From NCBI GenBank assembly GCA_041402125.1, contig JAWKSY010000013.1:59366-123365 (forward strand): a stretch of DNA of 64,000 bases, read 5' to 3'. Of this stretch, positions 16,330 to 24,974 are shown in pieces. The stretch is from JAWKSY01 sp041402125. Lineage in GTDB: Bacteria; Planctomycetota; GCA-002687715; DRQF01. Position numbers and translations under genes: made by a program. Position 1 is the first letter of the stretch. Every line of letters starts with the position of its first letter. The notes beneath the pieces are model-generated. The model was not told the origin of the DNA. It saw only the letters and a program-made list of their open reading frames with translations, and ran no database searches.

Positions 16330-16344
16330 GGCATCGGGCGTGCC
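16330..16344 (-). promoter_or_regulatory. Sigma-54 (-24/-12) promoter for the AhpD-like operon
   Basis: On the minus strand the sequence is CGGCACGCCCGATGCC. GG and GC are separated by exactly 10 bases, as required by sigma-54 (consensus TGGCACG-N4-TTGC; only the first T of each box differs). The predicted start is near 16320, giving a ~50-base leader to the ATG at 16270. The neighbouring gene is a sigma-54 activator, which supports the call. Confidence 0.75.
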
Positions 16345-16412
16345 GTTCGCTCGACAATGCCGCAACCCGCGGCGCGACAATCACTTCATAAGATCTGTCG
16401 GCGCACGTTGTC

Positions 16413-16469
16413 TCACGAAATGTCGTGACTCACGGTTTTTCGTGATACCCTGCTCACGAAACTTCGTGA
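16413..16469. promoter_or_regulatory. Three palindromic enhancer/operator sites (TCACGAA..TTCGTGA)
   Basis: Three 16-base palindromes with half-site TCACGA/TCGTGA lie at 16413-16428, 16430-16445 and 16454-16469 (centre spacing 17 and 24 bases). They fall about 100, 118 and 142 bases upstream of the predicted sigma-54 start of the divergent operon, the normal place for activator enhancers. The third ends 7 bases before the activator's own ATG and overlaps its ribosome-binding region, so binding there could repress the regulator's gene. Confidence 0.8.
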
Positions 16470-16476
16470 GGCGGCC

Positions 16477-18021
16477 ATGAATCTCGAGACCATGCAGGGC
16501 GTCACGCTGGCGATCGCCGGCGCGCGGGAGACCGACGAGGTCCTGGATCGCATCGCCCGGGGCGTCGCGTCCTGCCCGAACGTGGCCCTCACGCGGATCT
16601 GGTTGATCCGGAGCGAGGACTCCGACCGCGGCCCACGCCGCTGGCTCCAGCTCGCGGCCAGCGCGGGCAATCTCTGGTCGGAACGCGACGACGCGACCCG
16701 GCTCGACGGGTGCTTCTCGCGCTTCGAGATCGGGGAGCGGAAGATCGGTCGCGTCGCCGCCTCCGGCGAGGGCGTCCTGATCCCGGTCCTCGGGGACGAC
16801 GCCGGCTGGATCGCCGACCCCGCCTGGGCCAGCGCCGAGGGGATCGCGGCCTTCGCGGCGCAGCCACTCATCGCCCGGGGCGAGATCCTGGGGGTGATCG
16901 GACTCTTCGACCGCCTGCCGATCTCCGACGACGACTTCACCTGGCTGCGGACCTTCGCCGACCACGCCGCGGTCTCGATCTCCACCGCCCGCGCCTTCCA
17001 GGAGCTGGAAACCCTGCGGGCGCGCCTCGAGCGCGACAACGCCTACCTCCGGGAGGAGGCGACCCGGGCCGAGGGCCCGATGCTGGGCCGCTCTCCCGTC
17101 CTCGAGGAACTCCGACGGAAGATCGCGCTCGTCGCCCCCACCGAGGCGAGCGTCCTGATCCAGGGCGAGTCCGGCACCGGCAAGGAGCTCGTGGCCCGCG
17201 AGATCCACGAGGCGAGCCGTCGCCGCGAGCGACCGCTGGTCAAGGTCAACTGCGGCGCCATACCCCCCGATCTCTTCGAGAGCGAGTTCTTCGGTCACCG
17301 TCAGGGCGCCTTCACCGGCGCCACGCGGGATCGGATCGGTCGCTTCGAGCTCGCGGACGGGGGAACGCTCTTCCTCGACGAGGTGGGCGAGATCCCCCTC
17401 GCCCAGCAGGCCAAGCTCCTGCGCGTGTTGCAGGAGGGGACCTTCGAGCCGGTGGGCGACGAGACGACCCGTCGGGTGGACGTCCGCGTGATCGCGGCCA
17501 CGAATCGCGACCTCGCGAGCGAGGTCGAGGCGGGCCGCTTCCGGGCCGATCTCTACTACCGCCTCGGCGTCTTCCCGGTGCTCCTGCCGCCGCTCCGGCA
17601 CCGCGACGGCGACGTCATCCGTCTGGCGGAACACTTCGTCGCCGACGCGGCGCGCCGGCTCGGCGTCCCGCGGCCCGAGATCCCCCCCGCCCAGCGGGCG
17701 CGCCTCGAGCGTTACCGCTGGCCGGGCAACGTCCGCGAACTCGAACACGTCGTCGAACGCGCGGTGATCCTCGCGCGCGGGGGCGCGCTCGCCTTTCCCG
17801 ATCTCGAGGAGCGAGGCGCCGCGACCGAGCTCCCTCCCGCGGAGGGCACGCCCGCCGTCGCGAGCTACGCCGACCTCCGCGACCTCGAACGCGCGCTCGT
17901 CCGCTCCGCGCTCGAGGCCGCCGGCGGCAAGATCAGCGGCGCGGACGGCGCGGCGGCGCGACTCGGCCTGCCGCCGTCCACGCTCGCGTCGAAGCTGCAG
18001 AAGCTCGGGTTGCGCGACTGA
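16477..18021 (+). CDS. Sigma-54-dependent activator: GAF - AAA+ - Fis (NorR-like architecture)
   Basis: 514 residues. An N-terminal GAF domain (~10-175) is followed by a short coiled coil (~175-200). The AAA+ domain (~205-435) carries Walker A GESGTGKE, the sigma-54-contacting GAFTGA loop, Walker B GTLFLDEVGE, and an R-finger region. The C-terminal Fis-type HTH is LRDLERALVRSALEAAGGK ... GLPPSTLASKLQKLGL. The family remodels sigma-54 polymerase from enhancers; the GAF domain senses a small molecule. The order of domains matches NorR, but I cannot see proof of an NO-sensing iron site. Divergent from the AhpD-DsrE-PNPOx operon with three palindromes and a -24/-12 promoter between them, it almost certainly controls that operon. 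Confidence 0.9.
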   Translation: MNLETMQGVTLAIAGARETDEVLDRIARGVASCPNVALTRIWLIRSEDSDRGPRRWLQLAASAGNLWSERDDATRLDGCFSRFEIGERKIGRVAASGEGVLIPVLGDDAGWIADPAWASAEGIAAFAAQPLIARGEILGVIGLFDRLPISDDDFTWLRTFADHAAVSISTARAFQELETLRARLERDNAYLREEATRAEGPMLGRSPVLEELRRKIALVAPTEASVLIQGESGTGKELVAREIHEASRRRERPLVKVNCGAIPPDLFESEFFGHRQGAFTGATRDRIGRFELADGGTLFLDEVGEIPLAQQAKLLRVLQEGTFEPVGDETTRRVDVRVIAATNRDLASEVEAGRFRADLYYRLGVFPVLLPPLRHRDGDVIRLAEHFVADAARRLGVPRPEIPPAQRARLERYRWPGNVRELEHVVERAVILARGGALAFPDLEERGAATELPPAEGTPAVASYADLRDLERALVRSALEAAGGKISGADGAAARLGLPPSTLASKLQKLGLRD

Positions 18022-18059
18022 GCCCGACCGGGGAATCGGATCCCGGCTGATCACGCGCC

Positions 18060-18203
18060 GATGCGAGTACGGTGCCAGTCACCGGATGTGCATTTCCGTT
18101 CCTCCGCGACCGCATGCGGAACCGTCGTGCCCGGAAATGCACATCCGGTGACTGGCACCGTACTCGCATCTCCCCTCCGGCGACCGGCACCGTGCGCGCA
18201 TCC
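18060..18203. repeat. REP-like pair (perfect 38-bp inverted arms) plus a third partial copy
   Basis: Arm 18060-18097 and arm 18133-18170 are exact reverse complements with 35 bases between them. The core GGTGCCAGTCACC/GGTGACTGGCACC is the same as at 13.7 kb, but the outer bases differ (GATGCGAG..., ...ATTTCC). A decayed third copy (CCGGCGACCGGCACCGT) lies at 18178-18203. The element fills the gap between two convergent genes (activator and sixA) and may stop transcription from both sides. Confidence 0.9.
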
Positions 18204-18212
18204 CCGAGCGGT

Positions 18213-18680
18213 TCAGAGGGTGTGGACGCGCAGCGGCGCCGTCGTCTCGACGAGCGCCCAGTCCTCGGCCGGGAAGTCGGCGCCCCAGAACTCGCCCGGG
18301 GCGAGTCCCACCGGGTCGGGTCCGAGCACGGTGGCCAGCTCGCTCAGCGTGGGATTGTGGCCGACGACGAGCACCGCGGCCGCGTCGCCGGCTCCCTCGA
18401 CCAGGAGTTCCAGCGCCTCGCGCGCTCCGGCCGAGTAGAGCGCCTCGAGCGCGCGGACGGGCGGCGGCGGATCGCCGAGCACGGCGGCCGCGAGGGCCGC
18501 GGTCTCCTGCGTCCGCCTCGCCGCGCTCGCGAGGATGAGTTCGGGGAGGAAGCCGAGATCTCGAAGCGCCGTCGCGGCGGCCTGGACGCCCCGACGACCG
18601 CGCTCGTCGAGTCTCCGGTCGAAGTCGGAACCGAAACCGAAGGGCGAGTGACCGTGGCGCAGGAGGACGAGTCGCTTCAT
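18213..18680 (-). CDS. sixA: SixA-like phosphohistidine phosphatase
   Basis: A 155-residue histidine phosphatase of the short SixA type. It has the N-terminal RHG (LLRHGHSP), DRRLDERGRRGVQ, a conserved SAARRTQETA with the phosphate-binding Arg, and VVGHNPTLSEL with the second catalytic His. SixA removes phosphate from histidine phosphotransfer proteins such as ArcB HPt or PTS NPr; the actual partner here is unknown. Its ATG overlaps the stop of trmO (ATGA). Confidence 0.85.
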   Translation of the reverse strand: MKRLVLLRHGHSPFGFGSDFDRRLDERGRRGVQAAATALRDLGFLPELILASAARRTQETAALAAAVLGDPPPPVRALEALYSAGAREALELLVEGAGDAAAVLVVGHNPTLSELATVLGPDPVGLAPGEFWGADFPAEDWALVETTAPLRVHTL

Positions 18681-19405
18681 CGCGGGGTCTCCTCGAGCGG
18701 GACGATGGCGACGACCTCCGCGACTCCGTCGCGCACTTCCCAGCGGAGATCGAAGTCCTCGAGCCGGGCTCCGTACCGCGACGGCGCCTCGCCCCGATGC
18801 CAGGCCGAGCGCGGATCGAGGGCCAGCAGCTCGCGGATGAGCGCCTCGCGCTCCGGTCGTCCGGCGAGCGCCGCGCTCGCCTCCGGGGAGAAGCGCACCT
18901 CGAGGCTCGCCTCGGGCGGCGCCGGTGCGAAGCCGCCCCGCGCGTCGGGAACGGCGTCCGCCCAGGGCAGGTAGGGTTTCACGTCGATCACCGGCGTTCC
19001 GTCGACGAGATCGAGCCCGCCGAGCCGGAGCGTCACCGAGCCGGTCTCGATCTCGAGGCCTCGCAGCTCGACGACCGAGAGGCCGATGCCGTTCGGGCGG
19101 AAGCCGGTCCGCGTCGCGAACACGCCGAGGCGTTCCTCGCCGCCGAGACGCGGCGGCCGCGCGGTGAGGCGATCGCCGCGGCGGTCGGCGTCGAGGTGGA
19201 ACAGGAAGAGCAGCCAGACGTGCGAGAAGCCGTCGATGCCGCGCCAGGCCTCGGGACGCGCGAAGGGCGGCTCGACGATCAGTTCACCGCGGGCCGAGGG
19301 CACGAGGCCGGGCTGTCGCGGCACCCCGAACTTCTCGCGGAAGGGCGAGCGGATGCGCCCCACGATCTCGAGGCCGGACGGAAGCGGCACGCGGTCGCCG
19401 GTCAT
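18677..19405 (-). CDS. trmO: tRNA (N6-threonylcarbamoyladenosine37-N6)-methyltransferase TrmO
   Basis: A 242-residue TsaA/VirR-like beta-barrel protein. It has GRIRSPFREKFGVPRQPGL at the N-terminus, FSHVWLLFLFHLD, TRTGFRPNGIGLSVVEL, and DVKPYLPWADAVPDAR, the hallmark motifs of TrmO. It methylates t6A37 of tRNA(Thr) using SAM. A C-terminal extension with FSPEASAAL and LDPRSAWHRG is also usual in the family. Start ATG lies 3 bases beyond the end of the DUF1501 gene. The gene overlaps sixA by 4 bases. Confidence 0.88.
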   Translation of the reverse strand: MTGDRVPLPSGLEIVGRIRSPFREKFGVPRQPGLVPSARGELIVEPPFARPEAWRGIDGFSHVWLLFLFHLDADRRGDRLTARPPRLGGEERLGVFATRTGFRPNGIGLSVVELRGLEIETGSVTLRLGGLDLVDGTPVIDVKPYLPWADAVPDARGGFAPAPPEASLEVRFSPEASAALAGRPEREALIRELLALDPRSAWHRGEAPSRYGARLEDFDLRWEVRDGVAEVVAIVPLEETPR

Positions 19406-19408
19406 CGC

Positions 19409-20803
19409 TCAGATCATCACGTCGCGGATGACGCGACCGGCGACGTCCGTCAGGCGGAAGTCGCGCCCGGCAAATCGATAGGTGAGCTTCTCGTGGTCGA
19501 GCCCGAGGAGGGCGAGGATCGTCGCGTGGAGGTCGTGGACGTGCACCTTGTCGACGGCGGCGTAGTAGCCGTACTCGTCCGTCTCGCCGTAGGACATCCC
19601 GCCGCGCACGCCGCCGCCGGCCATCCACATCGTGAAGCCGTGCGGGTTGTGGTCGCGGCCGTCACCGCCCTGCGCGACGGGCGTCCGTCCGAACTCGCCG
19701 CCCCAGAGCACGAGGGTCTCGTCGAGGAGGCCGCGGCCGGCGAGGTCGCGCAGGAGGCCCGCGATGGGTCGATCGACCTCGGCCGCGTTCTTGGCGTGGT
19801 CGCGCTTCAGCGCGCCGTGCTGGTCCCACTTGTAGCTGTGCGTGCACTGCACGAAGCGCACGCCGGCCTCCGCGAGGCGCCGCGCCATCAGGCACTGGCG
19901 GCCGAAGTTCTCCGTCCGCGGATCGTCGAGGCCGTAGAGCTTCTTCGTCGCCGCGCTCTCGCGCTCGACGTCGAGCACCTTCGGCGCCTCGCTCTGCATG
20001 CGGAAGGCGAGCTCGAAGGACCGGATCCGCGCCTCGAGCGGGTCGTCGGCGCGGCGCGCCGCGTGCTCGAGGTTGCGCTCGCGCAGCAGATCGAGCTGTC
20101 GCCGCTGGAGACGACGCGACCAGGTCGGATTCGCGAGGTGACGGATCGCGGCCTCCTTCGCCGGGATCGAGGCGTCGCCGATCGGGGTGCCCTGGTGCGT
20201 CCCGGGCAGGAAGGCCGAGGACCAGTTGTTGACGCCGCCGTGTCCGAGCGTGGGACAGATCGTGATGAAGCCGGGCAGGTCGCCGTTCTCGGTCCCGAGA
20301 CCGTAGTGGATCCAGGAGCCCATGCTCGGCCGCACGAAGGTGTCCGACCCCGTGTGGAGCGAGAGCAGCGCGCCGCCGTGCGCGGGGTTCGTGCCGTGCA
20401 GCGACTTCAGGAAGCAGATCCGATCGACCTCGCCCGCGACCGCCGGGAAGAGTTCGCTCACCCAGGCGCCGCTCTCGCCGTGCTGCCGGAACTTCCAGGG
20501 CGAGCGCATCAGGTTGCCGGTCTCGGCGAAGACGACGCGGGGCTTCGCGAAGGGCAGCGGCTTGCCGTCGTCCCGCTCGAGGGCCGGCTTGTAGTCGAAG
20601 GTGTCGACCTGCGACGGGCCGCCGTGCATGAAGAGGAAGATCACCCGCTTCGCGCGCGGCCGGAAGTGCGGACCGAGCCGGCGCTCGGCGACGTCCCGCG
20701 CGCGAGCCTCCGCGCCGAGCAGCCCCTGCAGCGCGAGCGCGCCGAAGCCGGCGCTCGCGCGGCGGAGCAGGGTTCGGCGATCGATGAGGTCGCGGAGGTC
20801 CAT
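19409..20803 (-). CDS. DUF1501 (Tat-exported sulfatase-like) protein
   Basis: 464 residues. The N-terminus RRTLLRRASAGFGALALQGLL looks like a Tat signal. The rest is typical of the planctomycete DUF1501 family, with an alkaline-phosphatase-like fold: KRVIFLFMHGGPSQVDTFDYKP, HGGALLSLHTG, MARRLAEAGVRFVQ, LWGGEFGRTP, RDHNPHGFTMWMAGGG, and YAAVDKVHVHDLHATILALLGLDHEKL. DUF1501 genes nearly always sit next to a PSD1 gene, as here, where the PSD1 stop is 5 bases upstream. The pair is thought to act in the periplasm; biochemical function is not established. Confidence 0.9.
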   Translation of the reverse strand: MDLRDLIDRRTLLRRASAGFGALALQGLLGAEARARDVAERRLGPHFRPRAKRVIFLFMHGGPSQVDTFDYKPALERDDGKPLPFAKPRVVFAETGNLMRSPWKFRQHGESGAWVSELFPAVAGEVDRICFLKSLHGTNPAHGGALLSLHTGSDTFVRPSMGSWIHYGLGTENGDLPGFITICPTLGHGGVNNWSSAFLPGTHQGTPIGDASIPAKEAAIRHLANPTWSRRLQRRQLDLLRERNLEHAARRADDPLEARIRSFELAFRMQSEAPKVLDVERESAATKKLYGLDDPRTENFGRQCLMARRLAEAGVRFVQCTHSYKWDQHGALKRDHAKNAAEVDRPIAGLLRDLAGRGLLDETLVLWGGEFGRTPVAQGGDGRDHNPHGFTMWMAGGGVRGGMSYGETDEYGYYAAVDKVHVHDLHATILALLGLDHEKLTYRFAGRDFRLTDVAGRVIRDVMI

Positions 20804-20808
20804 CGGCG

Positions 20809-21069
20809 TCAGTCCAGGTACAGGAACTCGTTGGAGGCGATCAGCACCTGCGCGTAGCTGCGCCAGGCCCGGCCCGCGGGATCGGAGGCGGCCGCGGTCT
20901 CGCGGGCGACCTCCGCCAGGTAGCGTCGACCGCGCGCGATCTCCGCCGAGGTCGCGGCCCGTCCGAGCACGCGGCGATGGAGGCGATCGATCCGCACCGC
21001 CTCGCCCTCGCCGCCCTCGGCCGACCAGCTCGCGAGACGCGCGGCCGCGTCCATCACGAGCCGGGCTGT
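20809..21069 (-). pseudogene. 3' segment of PSD1 gene, separated by a paired 1-bp insertion and deletion
   Basis: The 82 residues beginning MMDAAARLASW and ending LIASNEFLYLD are the normal C-terminus of DUF1553. They are in the same frame as the upstream 970 codons. Between them seven codons read CSS-stop-TAR. If one base is restored in the C-run of the codon after HQP (21082-21084) and one base removed at 21061-21063, these seven codons read LLLMNSP, the family consensus. The stop therefore results from two compensating 1-base changes about 20 bases apart, either assembly error or recent mutation. Confidence 0.8.
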
Positions 21070-23982
21070 TCATGAGGAGCAGGGCTGGTGCGGGATCACG
21101 GTGGTCCCGCGGCGAGCCATCGGCGCGCTGGGATCGTTGTAGTCGAAGGTCGAGAAGAGGTCGTAGACCGCGTTCCGGATGATCGGCAGGTAGAGGCTCC
21201 GGCGCGGCGCCTGGTAGCTCGCCGCGTCGCGCGACTGGTCGTTCGTCACGTAGTCGCGATCCGGCGTCGCAAGGAGCGTGCCGCCCGCCTTCAGATCCAG
21301 CGCGCCCGACACGAACAGGATGGCGTCGCGCACGCCCTCCGCGTCGAGCCGGCGGCGACGGCGGTGCGAGATCAGCCGCGCCTCGGGGTCCCGCTCGCGC
21401 GCCGTCGCATCGACGGGGTCCGCGGCGAGACGCCAGGCGGTGGAGAGCAGGATCTCGCGATGAAGCGCCTTGCGCGACCAGCCGCTCGCGACGAGGCGTC
21501 GGGCGAGCCAGTCGAGCAGCTCCGGATGCGTGGGCCGCGATCCGTTCAGGCCGAAGTTCGACGGCGTGTCGACCAGGCCCTCGCCGAAGTGCGCGAGCCA
21601 GATGCGGTTCGCCATGACGCGCGCGGTGAGGGGATGCCGGGGATCCACGAGCCAGGCCGCGAGCTCCCGGCGACCGCTGACGCCCTCGGGGATCGACGGC
21701 GCGGGCAGACGCGACTCGAGGAAGGCGGGCATGCCGCGCGGCACCGGCGCCGGACCGAGCGTGAGAGGATCGCCGCGGAGGTGCACGGGGAGATCGACGG
21801 GCGTCGCGTCGGCGACCCCCATCGCGGCCGGCAGCGTCACCGGATTCCTCTCGAGCTCCTTGATCCGACGCGCCAGCGCCGCGAGCTCGGCGCGCTCGGC
21901 CGGGGGGAGCGACTCCTCGCCGAGCTCGGGCGGAAGCCCCATCGGGCCGCGCGGCGCGAAGAGACGCCCGTGGAGATCGAGTTCCGCCGCGGACGCGGGC
22001 TCTCCCGCGACGACGCGGGCGTCGAGTGCCGCGAGACGCTCGGCCTCCTCGTCGACGAGCGCGGGCGCGAGCGGCTCCGCCCCGAGTCGCGTCCCGACGG
22101 CCGCGAGTCCCTCCGCCACCGCCGCGGGGAAGGACTCCGCGGAGCTTCGCGACCGCGTCACGAGGAAGTCGGTCCAGGCCCGCACGACCTCGGGCCGCAG
22201 GTCCGCCGACGACCAGGGCATCTCCACGGGACGGAGCGCGATCTTGTCGAGGTGCGGCACCGCCCCGTCGCGTTCGAGACGGAGGACGCGCCGTCCCGCC
22301 TCGAGACGGAGGGGGATCCCCTCGTCCCAGCGCTGGTCGTCCGGCATCCAGCCGCCGGTCGTCGCGCCCGCGACCTCGCCCTCTCCCGCCCGGCCGTCGA
22401 TCGCCCAGCGCATCGGACGCGCCTCCTTGGCGGCGTAGCGGAGCTCGAGCCGGTAGTCGCCGGTGACGGGCACGTCGAGGTCGAACTCCAGGTACTGCCG
22501 GCCGGGTTCGGTCGTGTGCGTCACCACGGCGTCCGGCGAGCCCCACTGCGCATCGTCCGCGTGCAGGTTGCCGCGGCTGGCGGCCTCGGCCTCGATGATC
22601 GCGACGCGGGCCGCCGCGGCGAAGGCCGCGCGGGCGTGGTCCGCGACGCGGGGACGCCAGGACGCGGTCGCGGCCCGCAGGACGGCCGCCCGACGCTCGC
22701 GGTGCTCCGACGTCGCCGCCGCGAGATCGGCCTGCCAGGCCATGCGCGCGGCGCGGTCGTCCTCCGTCGCCACCTCGTGCTCGCGCCACCGCGAGACGAA
22801 GGAGAGCTCGGACAGCGTGCTCGTGCTGCGGAAGATCCCCGCCATCGCGTAGTAGTCCCGCGCGGTGACGGGATCGAACTTGTGGTCATGGCAGCGCGCG
22901 CAGCCCATCGTCGTCGCGATGACGGCGCGGCAGGCGACGTCCATCTGCTCGTCCACGACGTCGAGCGCGAGCTTCACCTTGTCCTGCTCCGCGAGCATCT
23001 TCGGACCGAGGCTGAGGAAGCCGGTGGCGACGAGACGATCGTTGCGGACCGCCTCGGTCTCTCCCTCTTCCTCGAGGAGATCCCCCGCGATCTGCAGGGC
23101 GACGAAGCGGTCGTAGGGGAGATCCTCGTTCATCGCGCGCACGACCCAGTCGCGATAGCGCCACGCGTGGGCATGGGCGAGATTCTCGTCGAGTCCGTTC
23201 GAGTCGGCGTAGCGCGCGAGATCGAGCCAGGCGCGCGCCTGCTTCTCGCCGTAGCGCGGCGAGGCCAGCAGGCGGTCGACGACGCGCTCGAAGGCGCCGG
23301 GCGCCTCGTCGGCCACGAAGGCCGCGATCTCCGCCTCGGTGGCCGGAAGGCCGGTGAGTTCCTGGGTCGCCCGGCGGATGAGGGTCGGCCGGTCCGCGTC
23401 GGGCGCGGCCCGCAGACCCTCCGTCTCGAGCCGCGCGAAGACGAAGCGGTCGATCGGCGAGCGGACGCGGGACGCGTCGCGCAGCGCCGGCGGCTCGGGG
23501 TCGGCCACGGGCTGATAGGCCCAGTGCGCGCCGGCCGCGGCGGGATCGACGGTGTCGTGGGGTCGCGCCGGCCCGAGCACCCGCGGGTCGGGCGCGCCCC
23601 GGCGGATCCACTCCTCGAGGTCCGCGATCCGGCGCGCGTCGAGCGGCTTCGTCGGCGGCATCGCCGGCGCGCCGTCCTCGCGACGGACCGCGCGCAGGAG
23701 GAGGCTCGCGGCGGGATCGCCGGGAACGAGAGCGGGACCGCGCTCGCCGCCGCGGACCCAGCCTTCGCGGGCATCCAGGGTGAGATCGCTCTTCCGCTGT
23801 CCCGCGCCGGCGGAGTGACAGGACTCGCAGCGCTCGACGAAGATCGGTCGGATCCGCGACTCGAAGAACTCGAGGTCGGCCGGGTCCTGCCCGCGCGCCG
23901 CCCCCGCCGCGAGGGCGATCACGCCGAGGAGCAGCGACGCGCGGAGGCCGGACGCGGCGGAGATCGAGGTGGGCCTTCGCAT
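21070..23982 (-). CDS. PSD1 cytochrome c / DUF1549-DUF1553 protein, interrupted near 3' end
   Basis: 970 residues to a premature TGA at 21070-21072. It has a signal peptide (1-31) and a planctomycete cytochrome c domain with one haem site, CESCH, and a distal candidate near PAMPPTKPLD. DUF1549 follows (~175-385; SPIDRFVFARLE, YGEKQARAWLDLARYADSNG, ATTMGCARCHDHKFDP), then a carbohydrate-binding-like insert (~460-590), then DUF1553 (~780-970; SGRRELAAWLVDPRHPLTARVMANRIW). The frame ends in VIPHQPCSS, where the family has HQPLLLMNSP. The remaining 86 codons continue in the same frame after the stop, so the gene was or is about 1057 residues (see the 3' fragment and the finding). Confidence 0.88.
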   Translation of the reverse strand: MRRPTSISAASGLRASLLLGVIALAAGAARGQDPADLEFFESRIRPIFVERCESCHSAGAGQRKSDLTLDAREGWVRGGERGPALVPGDPAASLLLRAVRREDGAPAMPPTKPLDARRIADLEEWIRRGAPDPRVLGPARPHDTVDPAAAGAHWAYQPVADPEPPALRDASRVRSPIDRFVFARLETEGLRAAPDADRPTLIRRATQELTGLPATEAEIAAFVADEAPGAFERVVDRLLASPRYGEKQARAWLDLARYADSNGLDENLAHAHAWRYRDWVVRAMNEDLPYDRFVALQIAGDLLEEEGETEAVRNDRLVATGFLSLGPKMLAEQDKVKLALDVVDEQMDVACRAVIATTMGCARCHDHKFDPVTARDYYAMAGIFRSTSTLSELSFVSRWREHEVATEDDRAARMAWQADLAAATSEHRERRAAVLRAATASWRPRVADHARAAFAAAARVAIIEAEAASRGNLHADDAQWGSPDAVVTHTTEPGRQYLEFDLDVPVTGDYRLELRYAAKEARPMRWAIDGRAGEGEVAGATTGGWMPDDQRWDEGIPLRLEAGRRVLRLERDGAVPHLDKIALRPVEMPWSSADLRPEVVRAWTDFLVTRSRSSAESFPAAVAEGLAAVGTRLGAEPLAPALVDEEAERLAALDARVVAGEPASAAELDLHGRLFAPRGPMGLPPELGEESLPPAERAELAALARRIKELERNPVTLPAAMGVADATPVDLPVHLRGDPLTLGPAPVPRGMPAFLESRLPAPSIPEGVSGRRELAAWLVDPRHPLTARVMANRIWLAHFGEGLVDTPSNFGLNGSRPTHPELLDWLARRLVASGWSRKALHREILLSTAWRLAADPVDATARERDPEARLISHRRRRRLDAEGVRDAILFVSGALDLKAGGTLLATPDRDYVTNDQSRDAASYQAPRRSLYLPIIRNAVYDLFSTFDYNDPSAPMARRGTTVIPHQPCSS

Positions 23983-24156
23983 CCGGAGAGGTCTCGCGGC
24001 GGTCGCGGATCGGGCGGCGACCCGCGGGGTCGGCGCGGGCCTCCCGACGGGGCGTTCGGGTCCCGCGAGGCTACCGGATGGGCCGATCCGCGGCCAGTCT
24101 CGACCGATCCCGCGCGGCGCTCCGACGGGGCGGCGCGCCGCGACGGTCGCGGTCGA

Positions 24157-24888
24157 TCAGCGGGGTTCGGGCACCCACACCGCCTCGAGCGCGCGGCGGA
24201 TGTCGGCCAGGACCTCCTCCGCGCCGCGGCCGACGAGCGGCACCGGCTCGAGGACGACGAGGGTCACGGGCCGGCGGCGCAGGAAGGGGATCCAGGGCCG
24301 CGGCCGCGCGCCGTAGCAGGGCGCCACCGGCACGACCGAGACGGGAATCCCCTCCTCGGTGGCGAGCGCGATGGCCTCGCGGATCTCGTGTTCCGACTTG
24401 AAGGGACGGAGGACGGCGGCGTCGCGCGTGCCCTCAGGGTAGAAGGCGTAGGCGCCGCCCGCGCGCAGGATGCCGCGCCGGCGCTCGCCGGCCTCGGCGT
24501 TGACCTTCTCCATGAGGGCGCCCAGCTCCTCGCGCTTCCCCGCGCCGGCGTGCTTCAGGCGGAGCAGGTCCTTCGGGCGCATCACCTCGAAGCCGCCGAG
24601 GGCGCGCAGGAGTCCGCGCACCCGCCCGAGGAAGGCGTAGCCGTGGAAGCTCGACATCTCGAAGCTCGGCCGCTCCCTCACGAGGCGCCAGCTCAGGTGT
24701 CCGACGAGCGGCGTCTCCCACCAGGCGCAGTGCTTGGCGACCCAGACGACGGGGCCCTCGAGCTCGCGCGAGCGGACATCGTAGCGGAGCTTCAGCATCG
24801 CCACGCAGAAGCTCAGCAGGACGAGATGGGCGAGGTGCCAGAGGAACCAGTTCGGGCGCACGCGAACCTCCCGACGCGATCGATCCAC
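24157..24888 (-). CDS. 1-acyl-glycerol-3-phosphate acyltransferase-like (PlsC family)
   Basis: A 243-residue membrane-associated acyltransferase. It has a hydrophobic N-terminus (WFLWHLAHLVLLSFCVAML) and motif I KHCAWWETP, where the usual HxxxxD is HxxxxE. Motif III is FYPEGTRD, with a late PVSVVPVAPCYGA (motif IV). PlsC-type enzymes add the second acyl chain in phospholipid synthesis. The Asp-to-Glu change in the catalytic box may indicate a different acceptor. The gene is followed on the same strand by about 170 bases of non-coding DNA before the PSD1 gene. Confidence 0.75.
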   Translation of the reverse strand: MDRSRREVRVRPNWFLWHLAHLVLLSFCVAMLKLRYDVRSRELEGPVVWVAKHCAWWETPLVGHLSWRLVRERPSFEMSSFHGYAFLGRVRGLLRALGGFEVMRPKDLLRLKHAGAGKREELGALMEKVNAEAGERRRGILRAGGAYAFYPEGTRDAAVLRPFKSEHEIREAIALATEEGIPVSVVPVAPCYGARPRPWIPFLRRRPVTLVVLEPVPLVGRGAEEVLADIRRALEAVWVPEPR

Positions 24889-24974
24889 CGGCCGGGGAGG
24901 CGGCCGGGGTCCGGCACCCTACGACACCACCGCGAGCGCGCGAAGAGGCCCGATGCCGGGGGGAACGCGAAAAA

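Noticed and set aside
16413..16469. Palindromes considered as REP-like repeats.
   Set aside because: They are shorter (16 bp), share no core with the REP families, occur only here in a close set of three, and sit between a regulator and its target.
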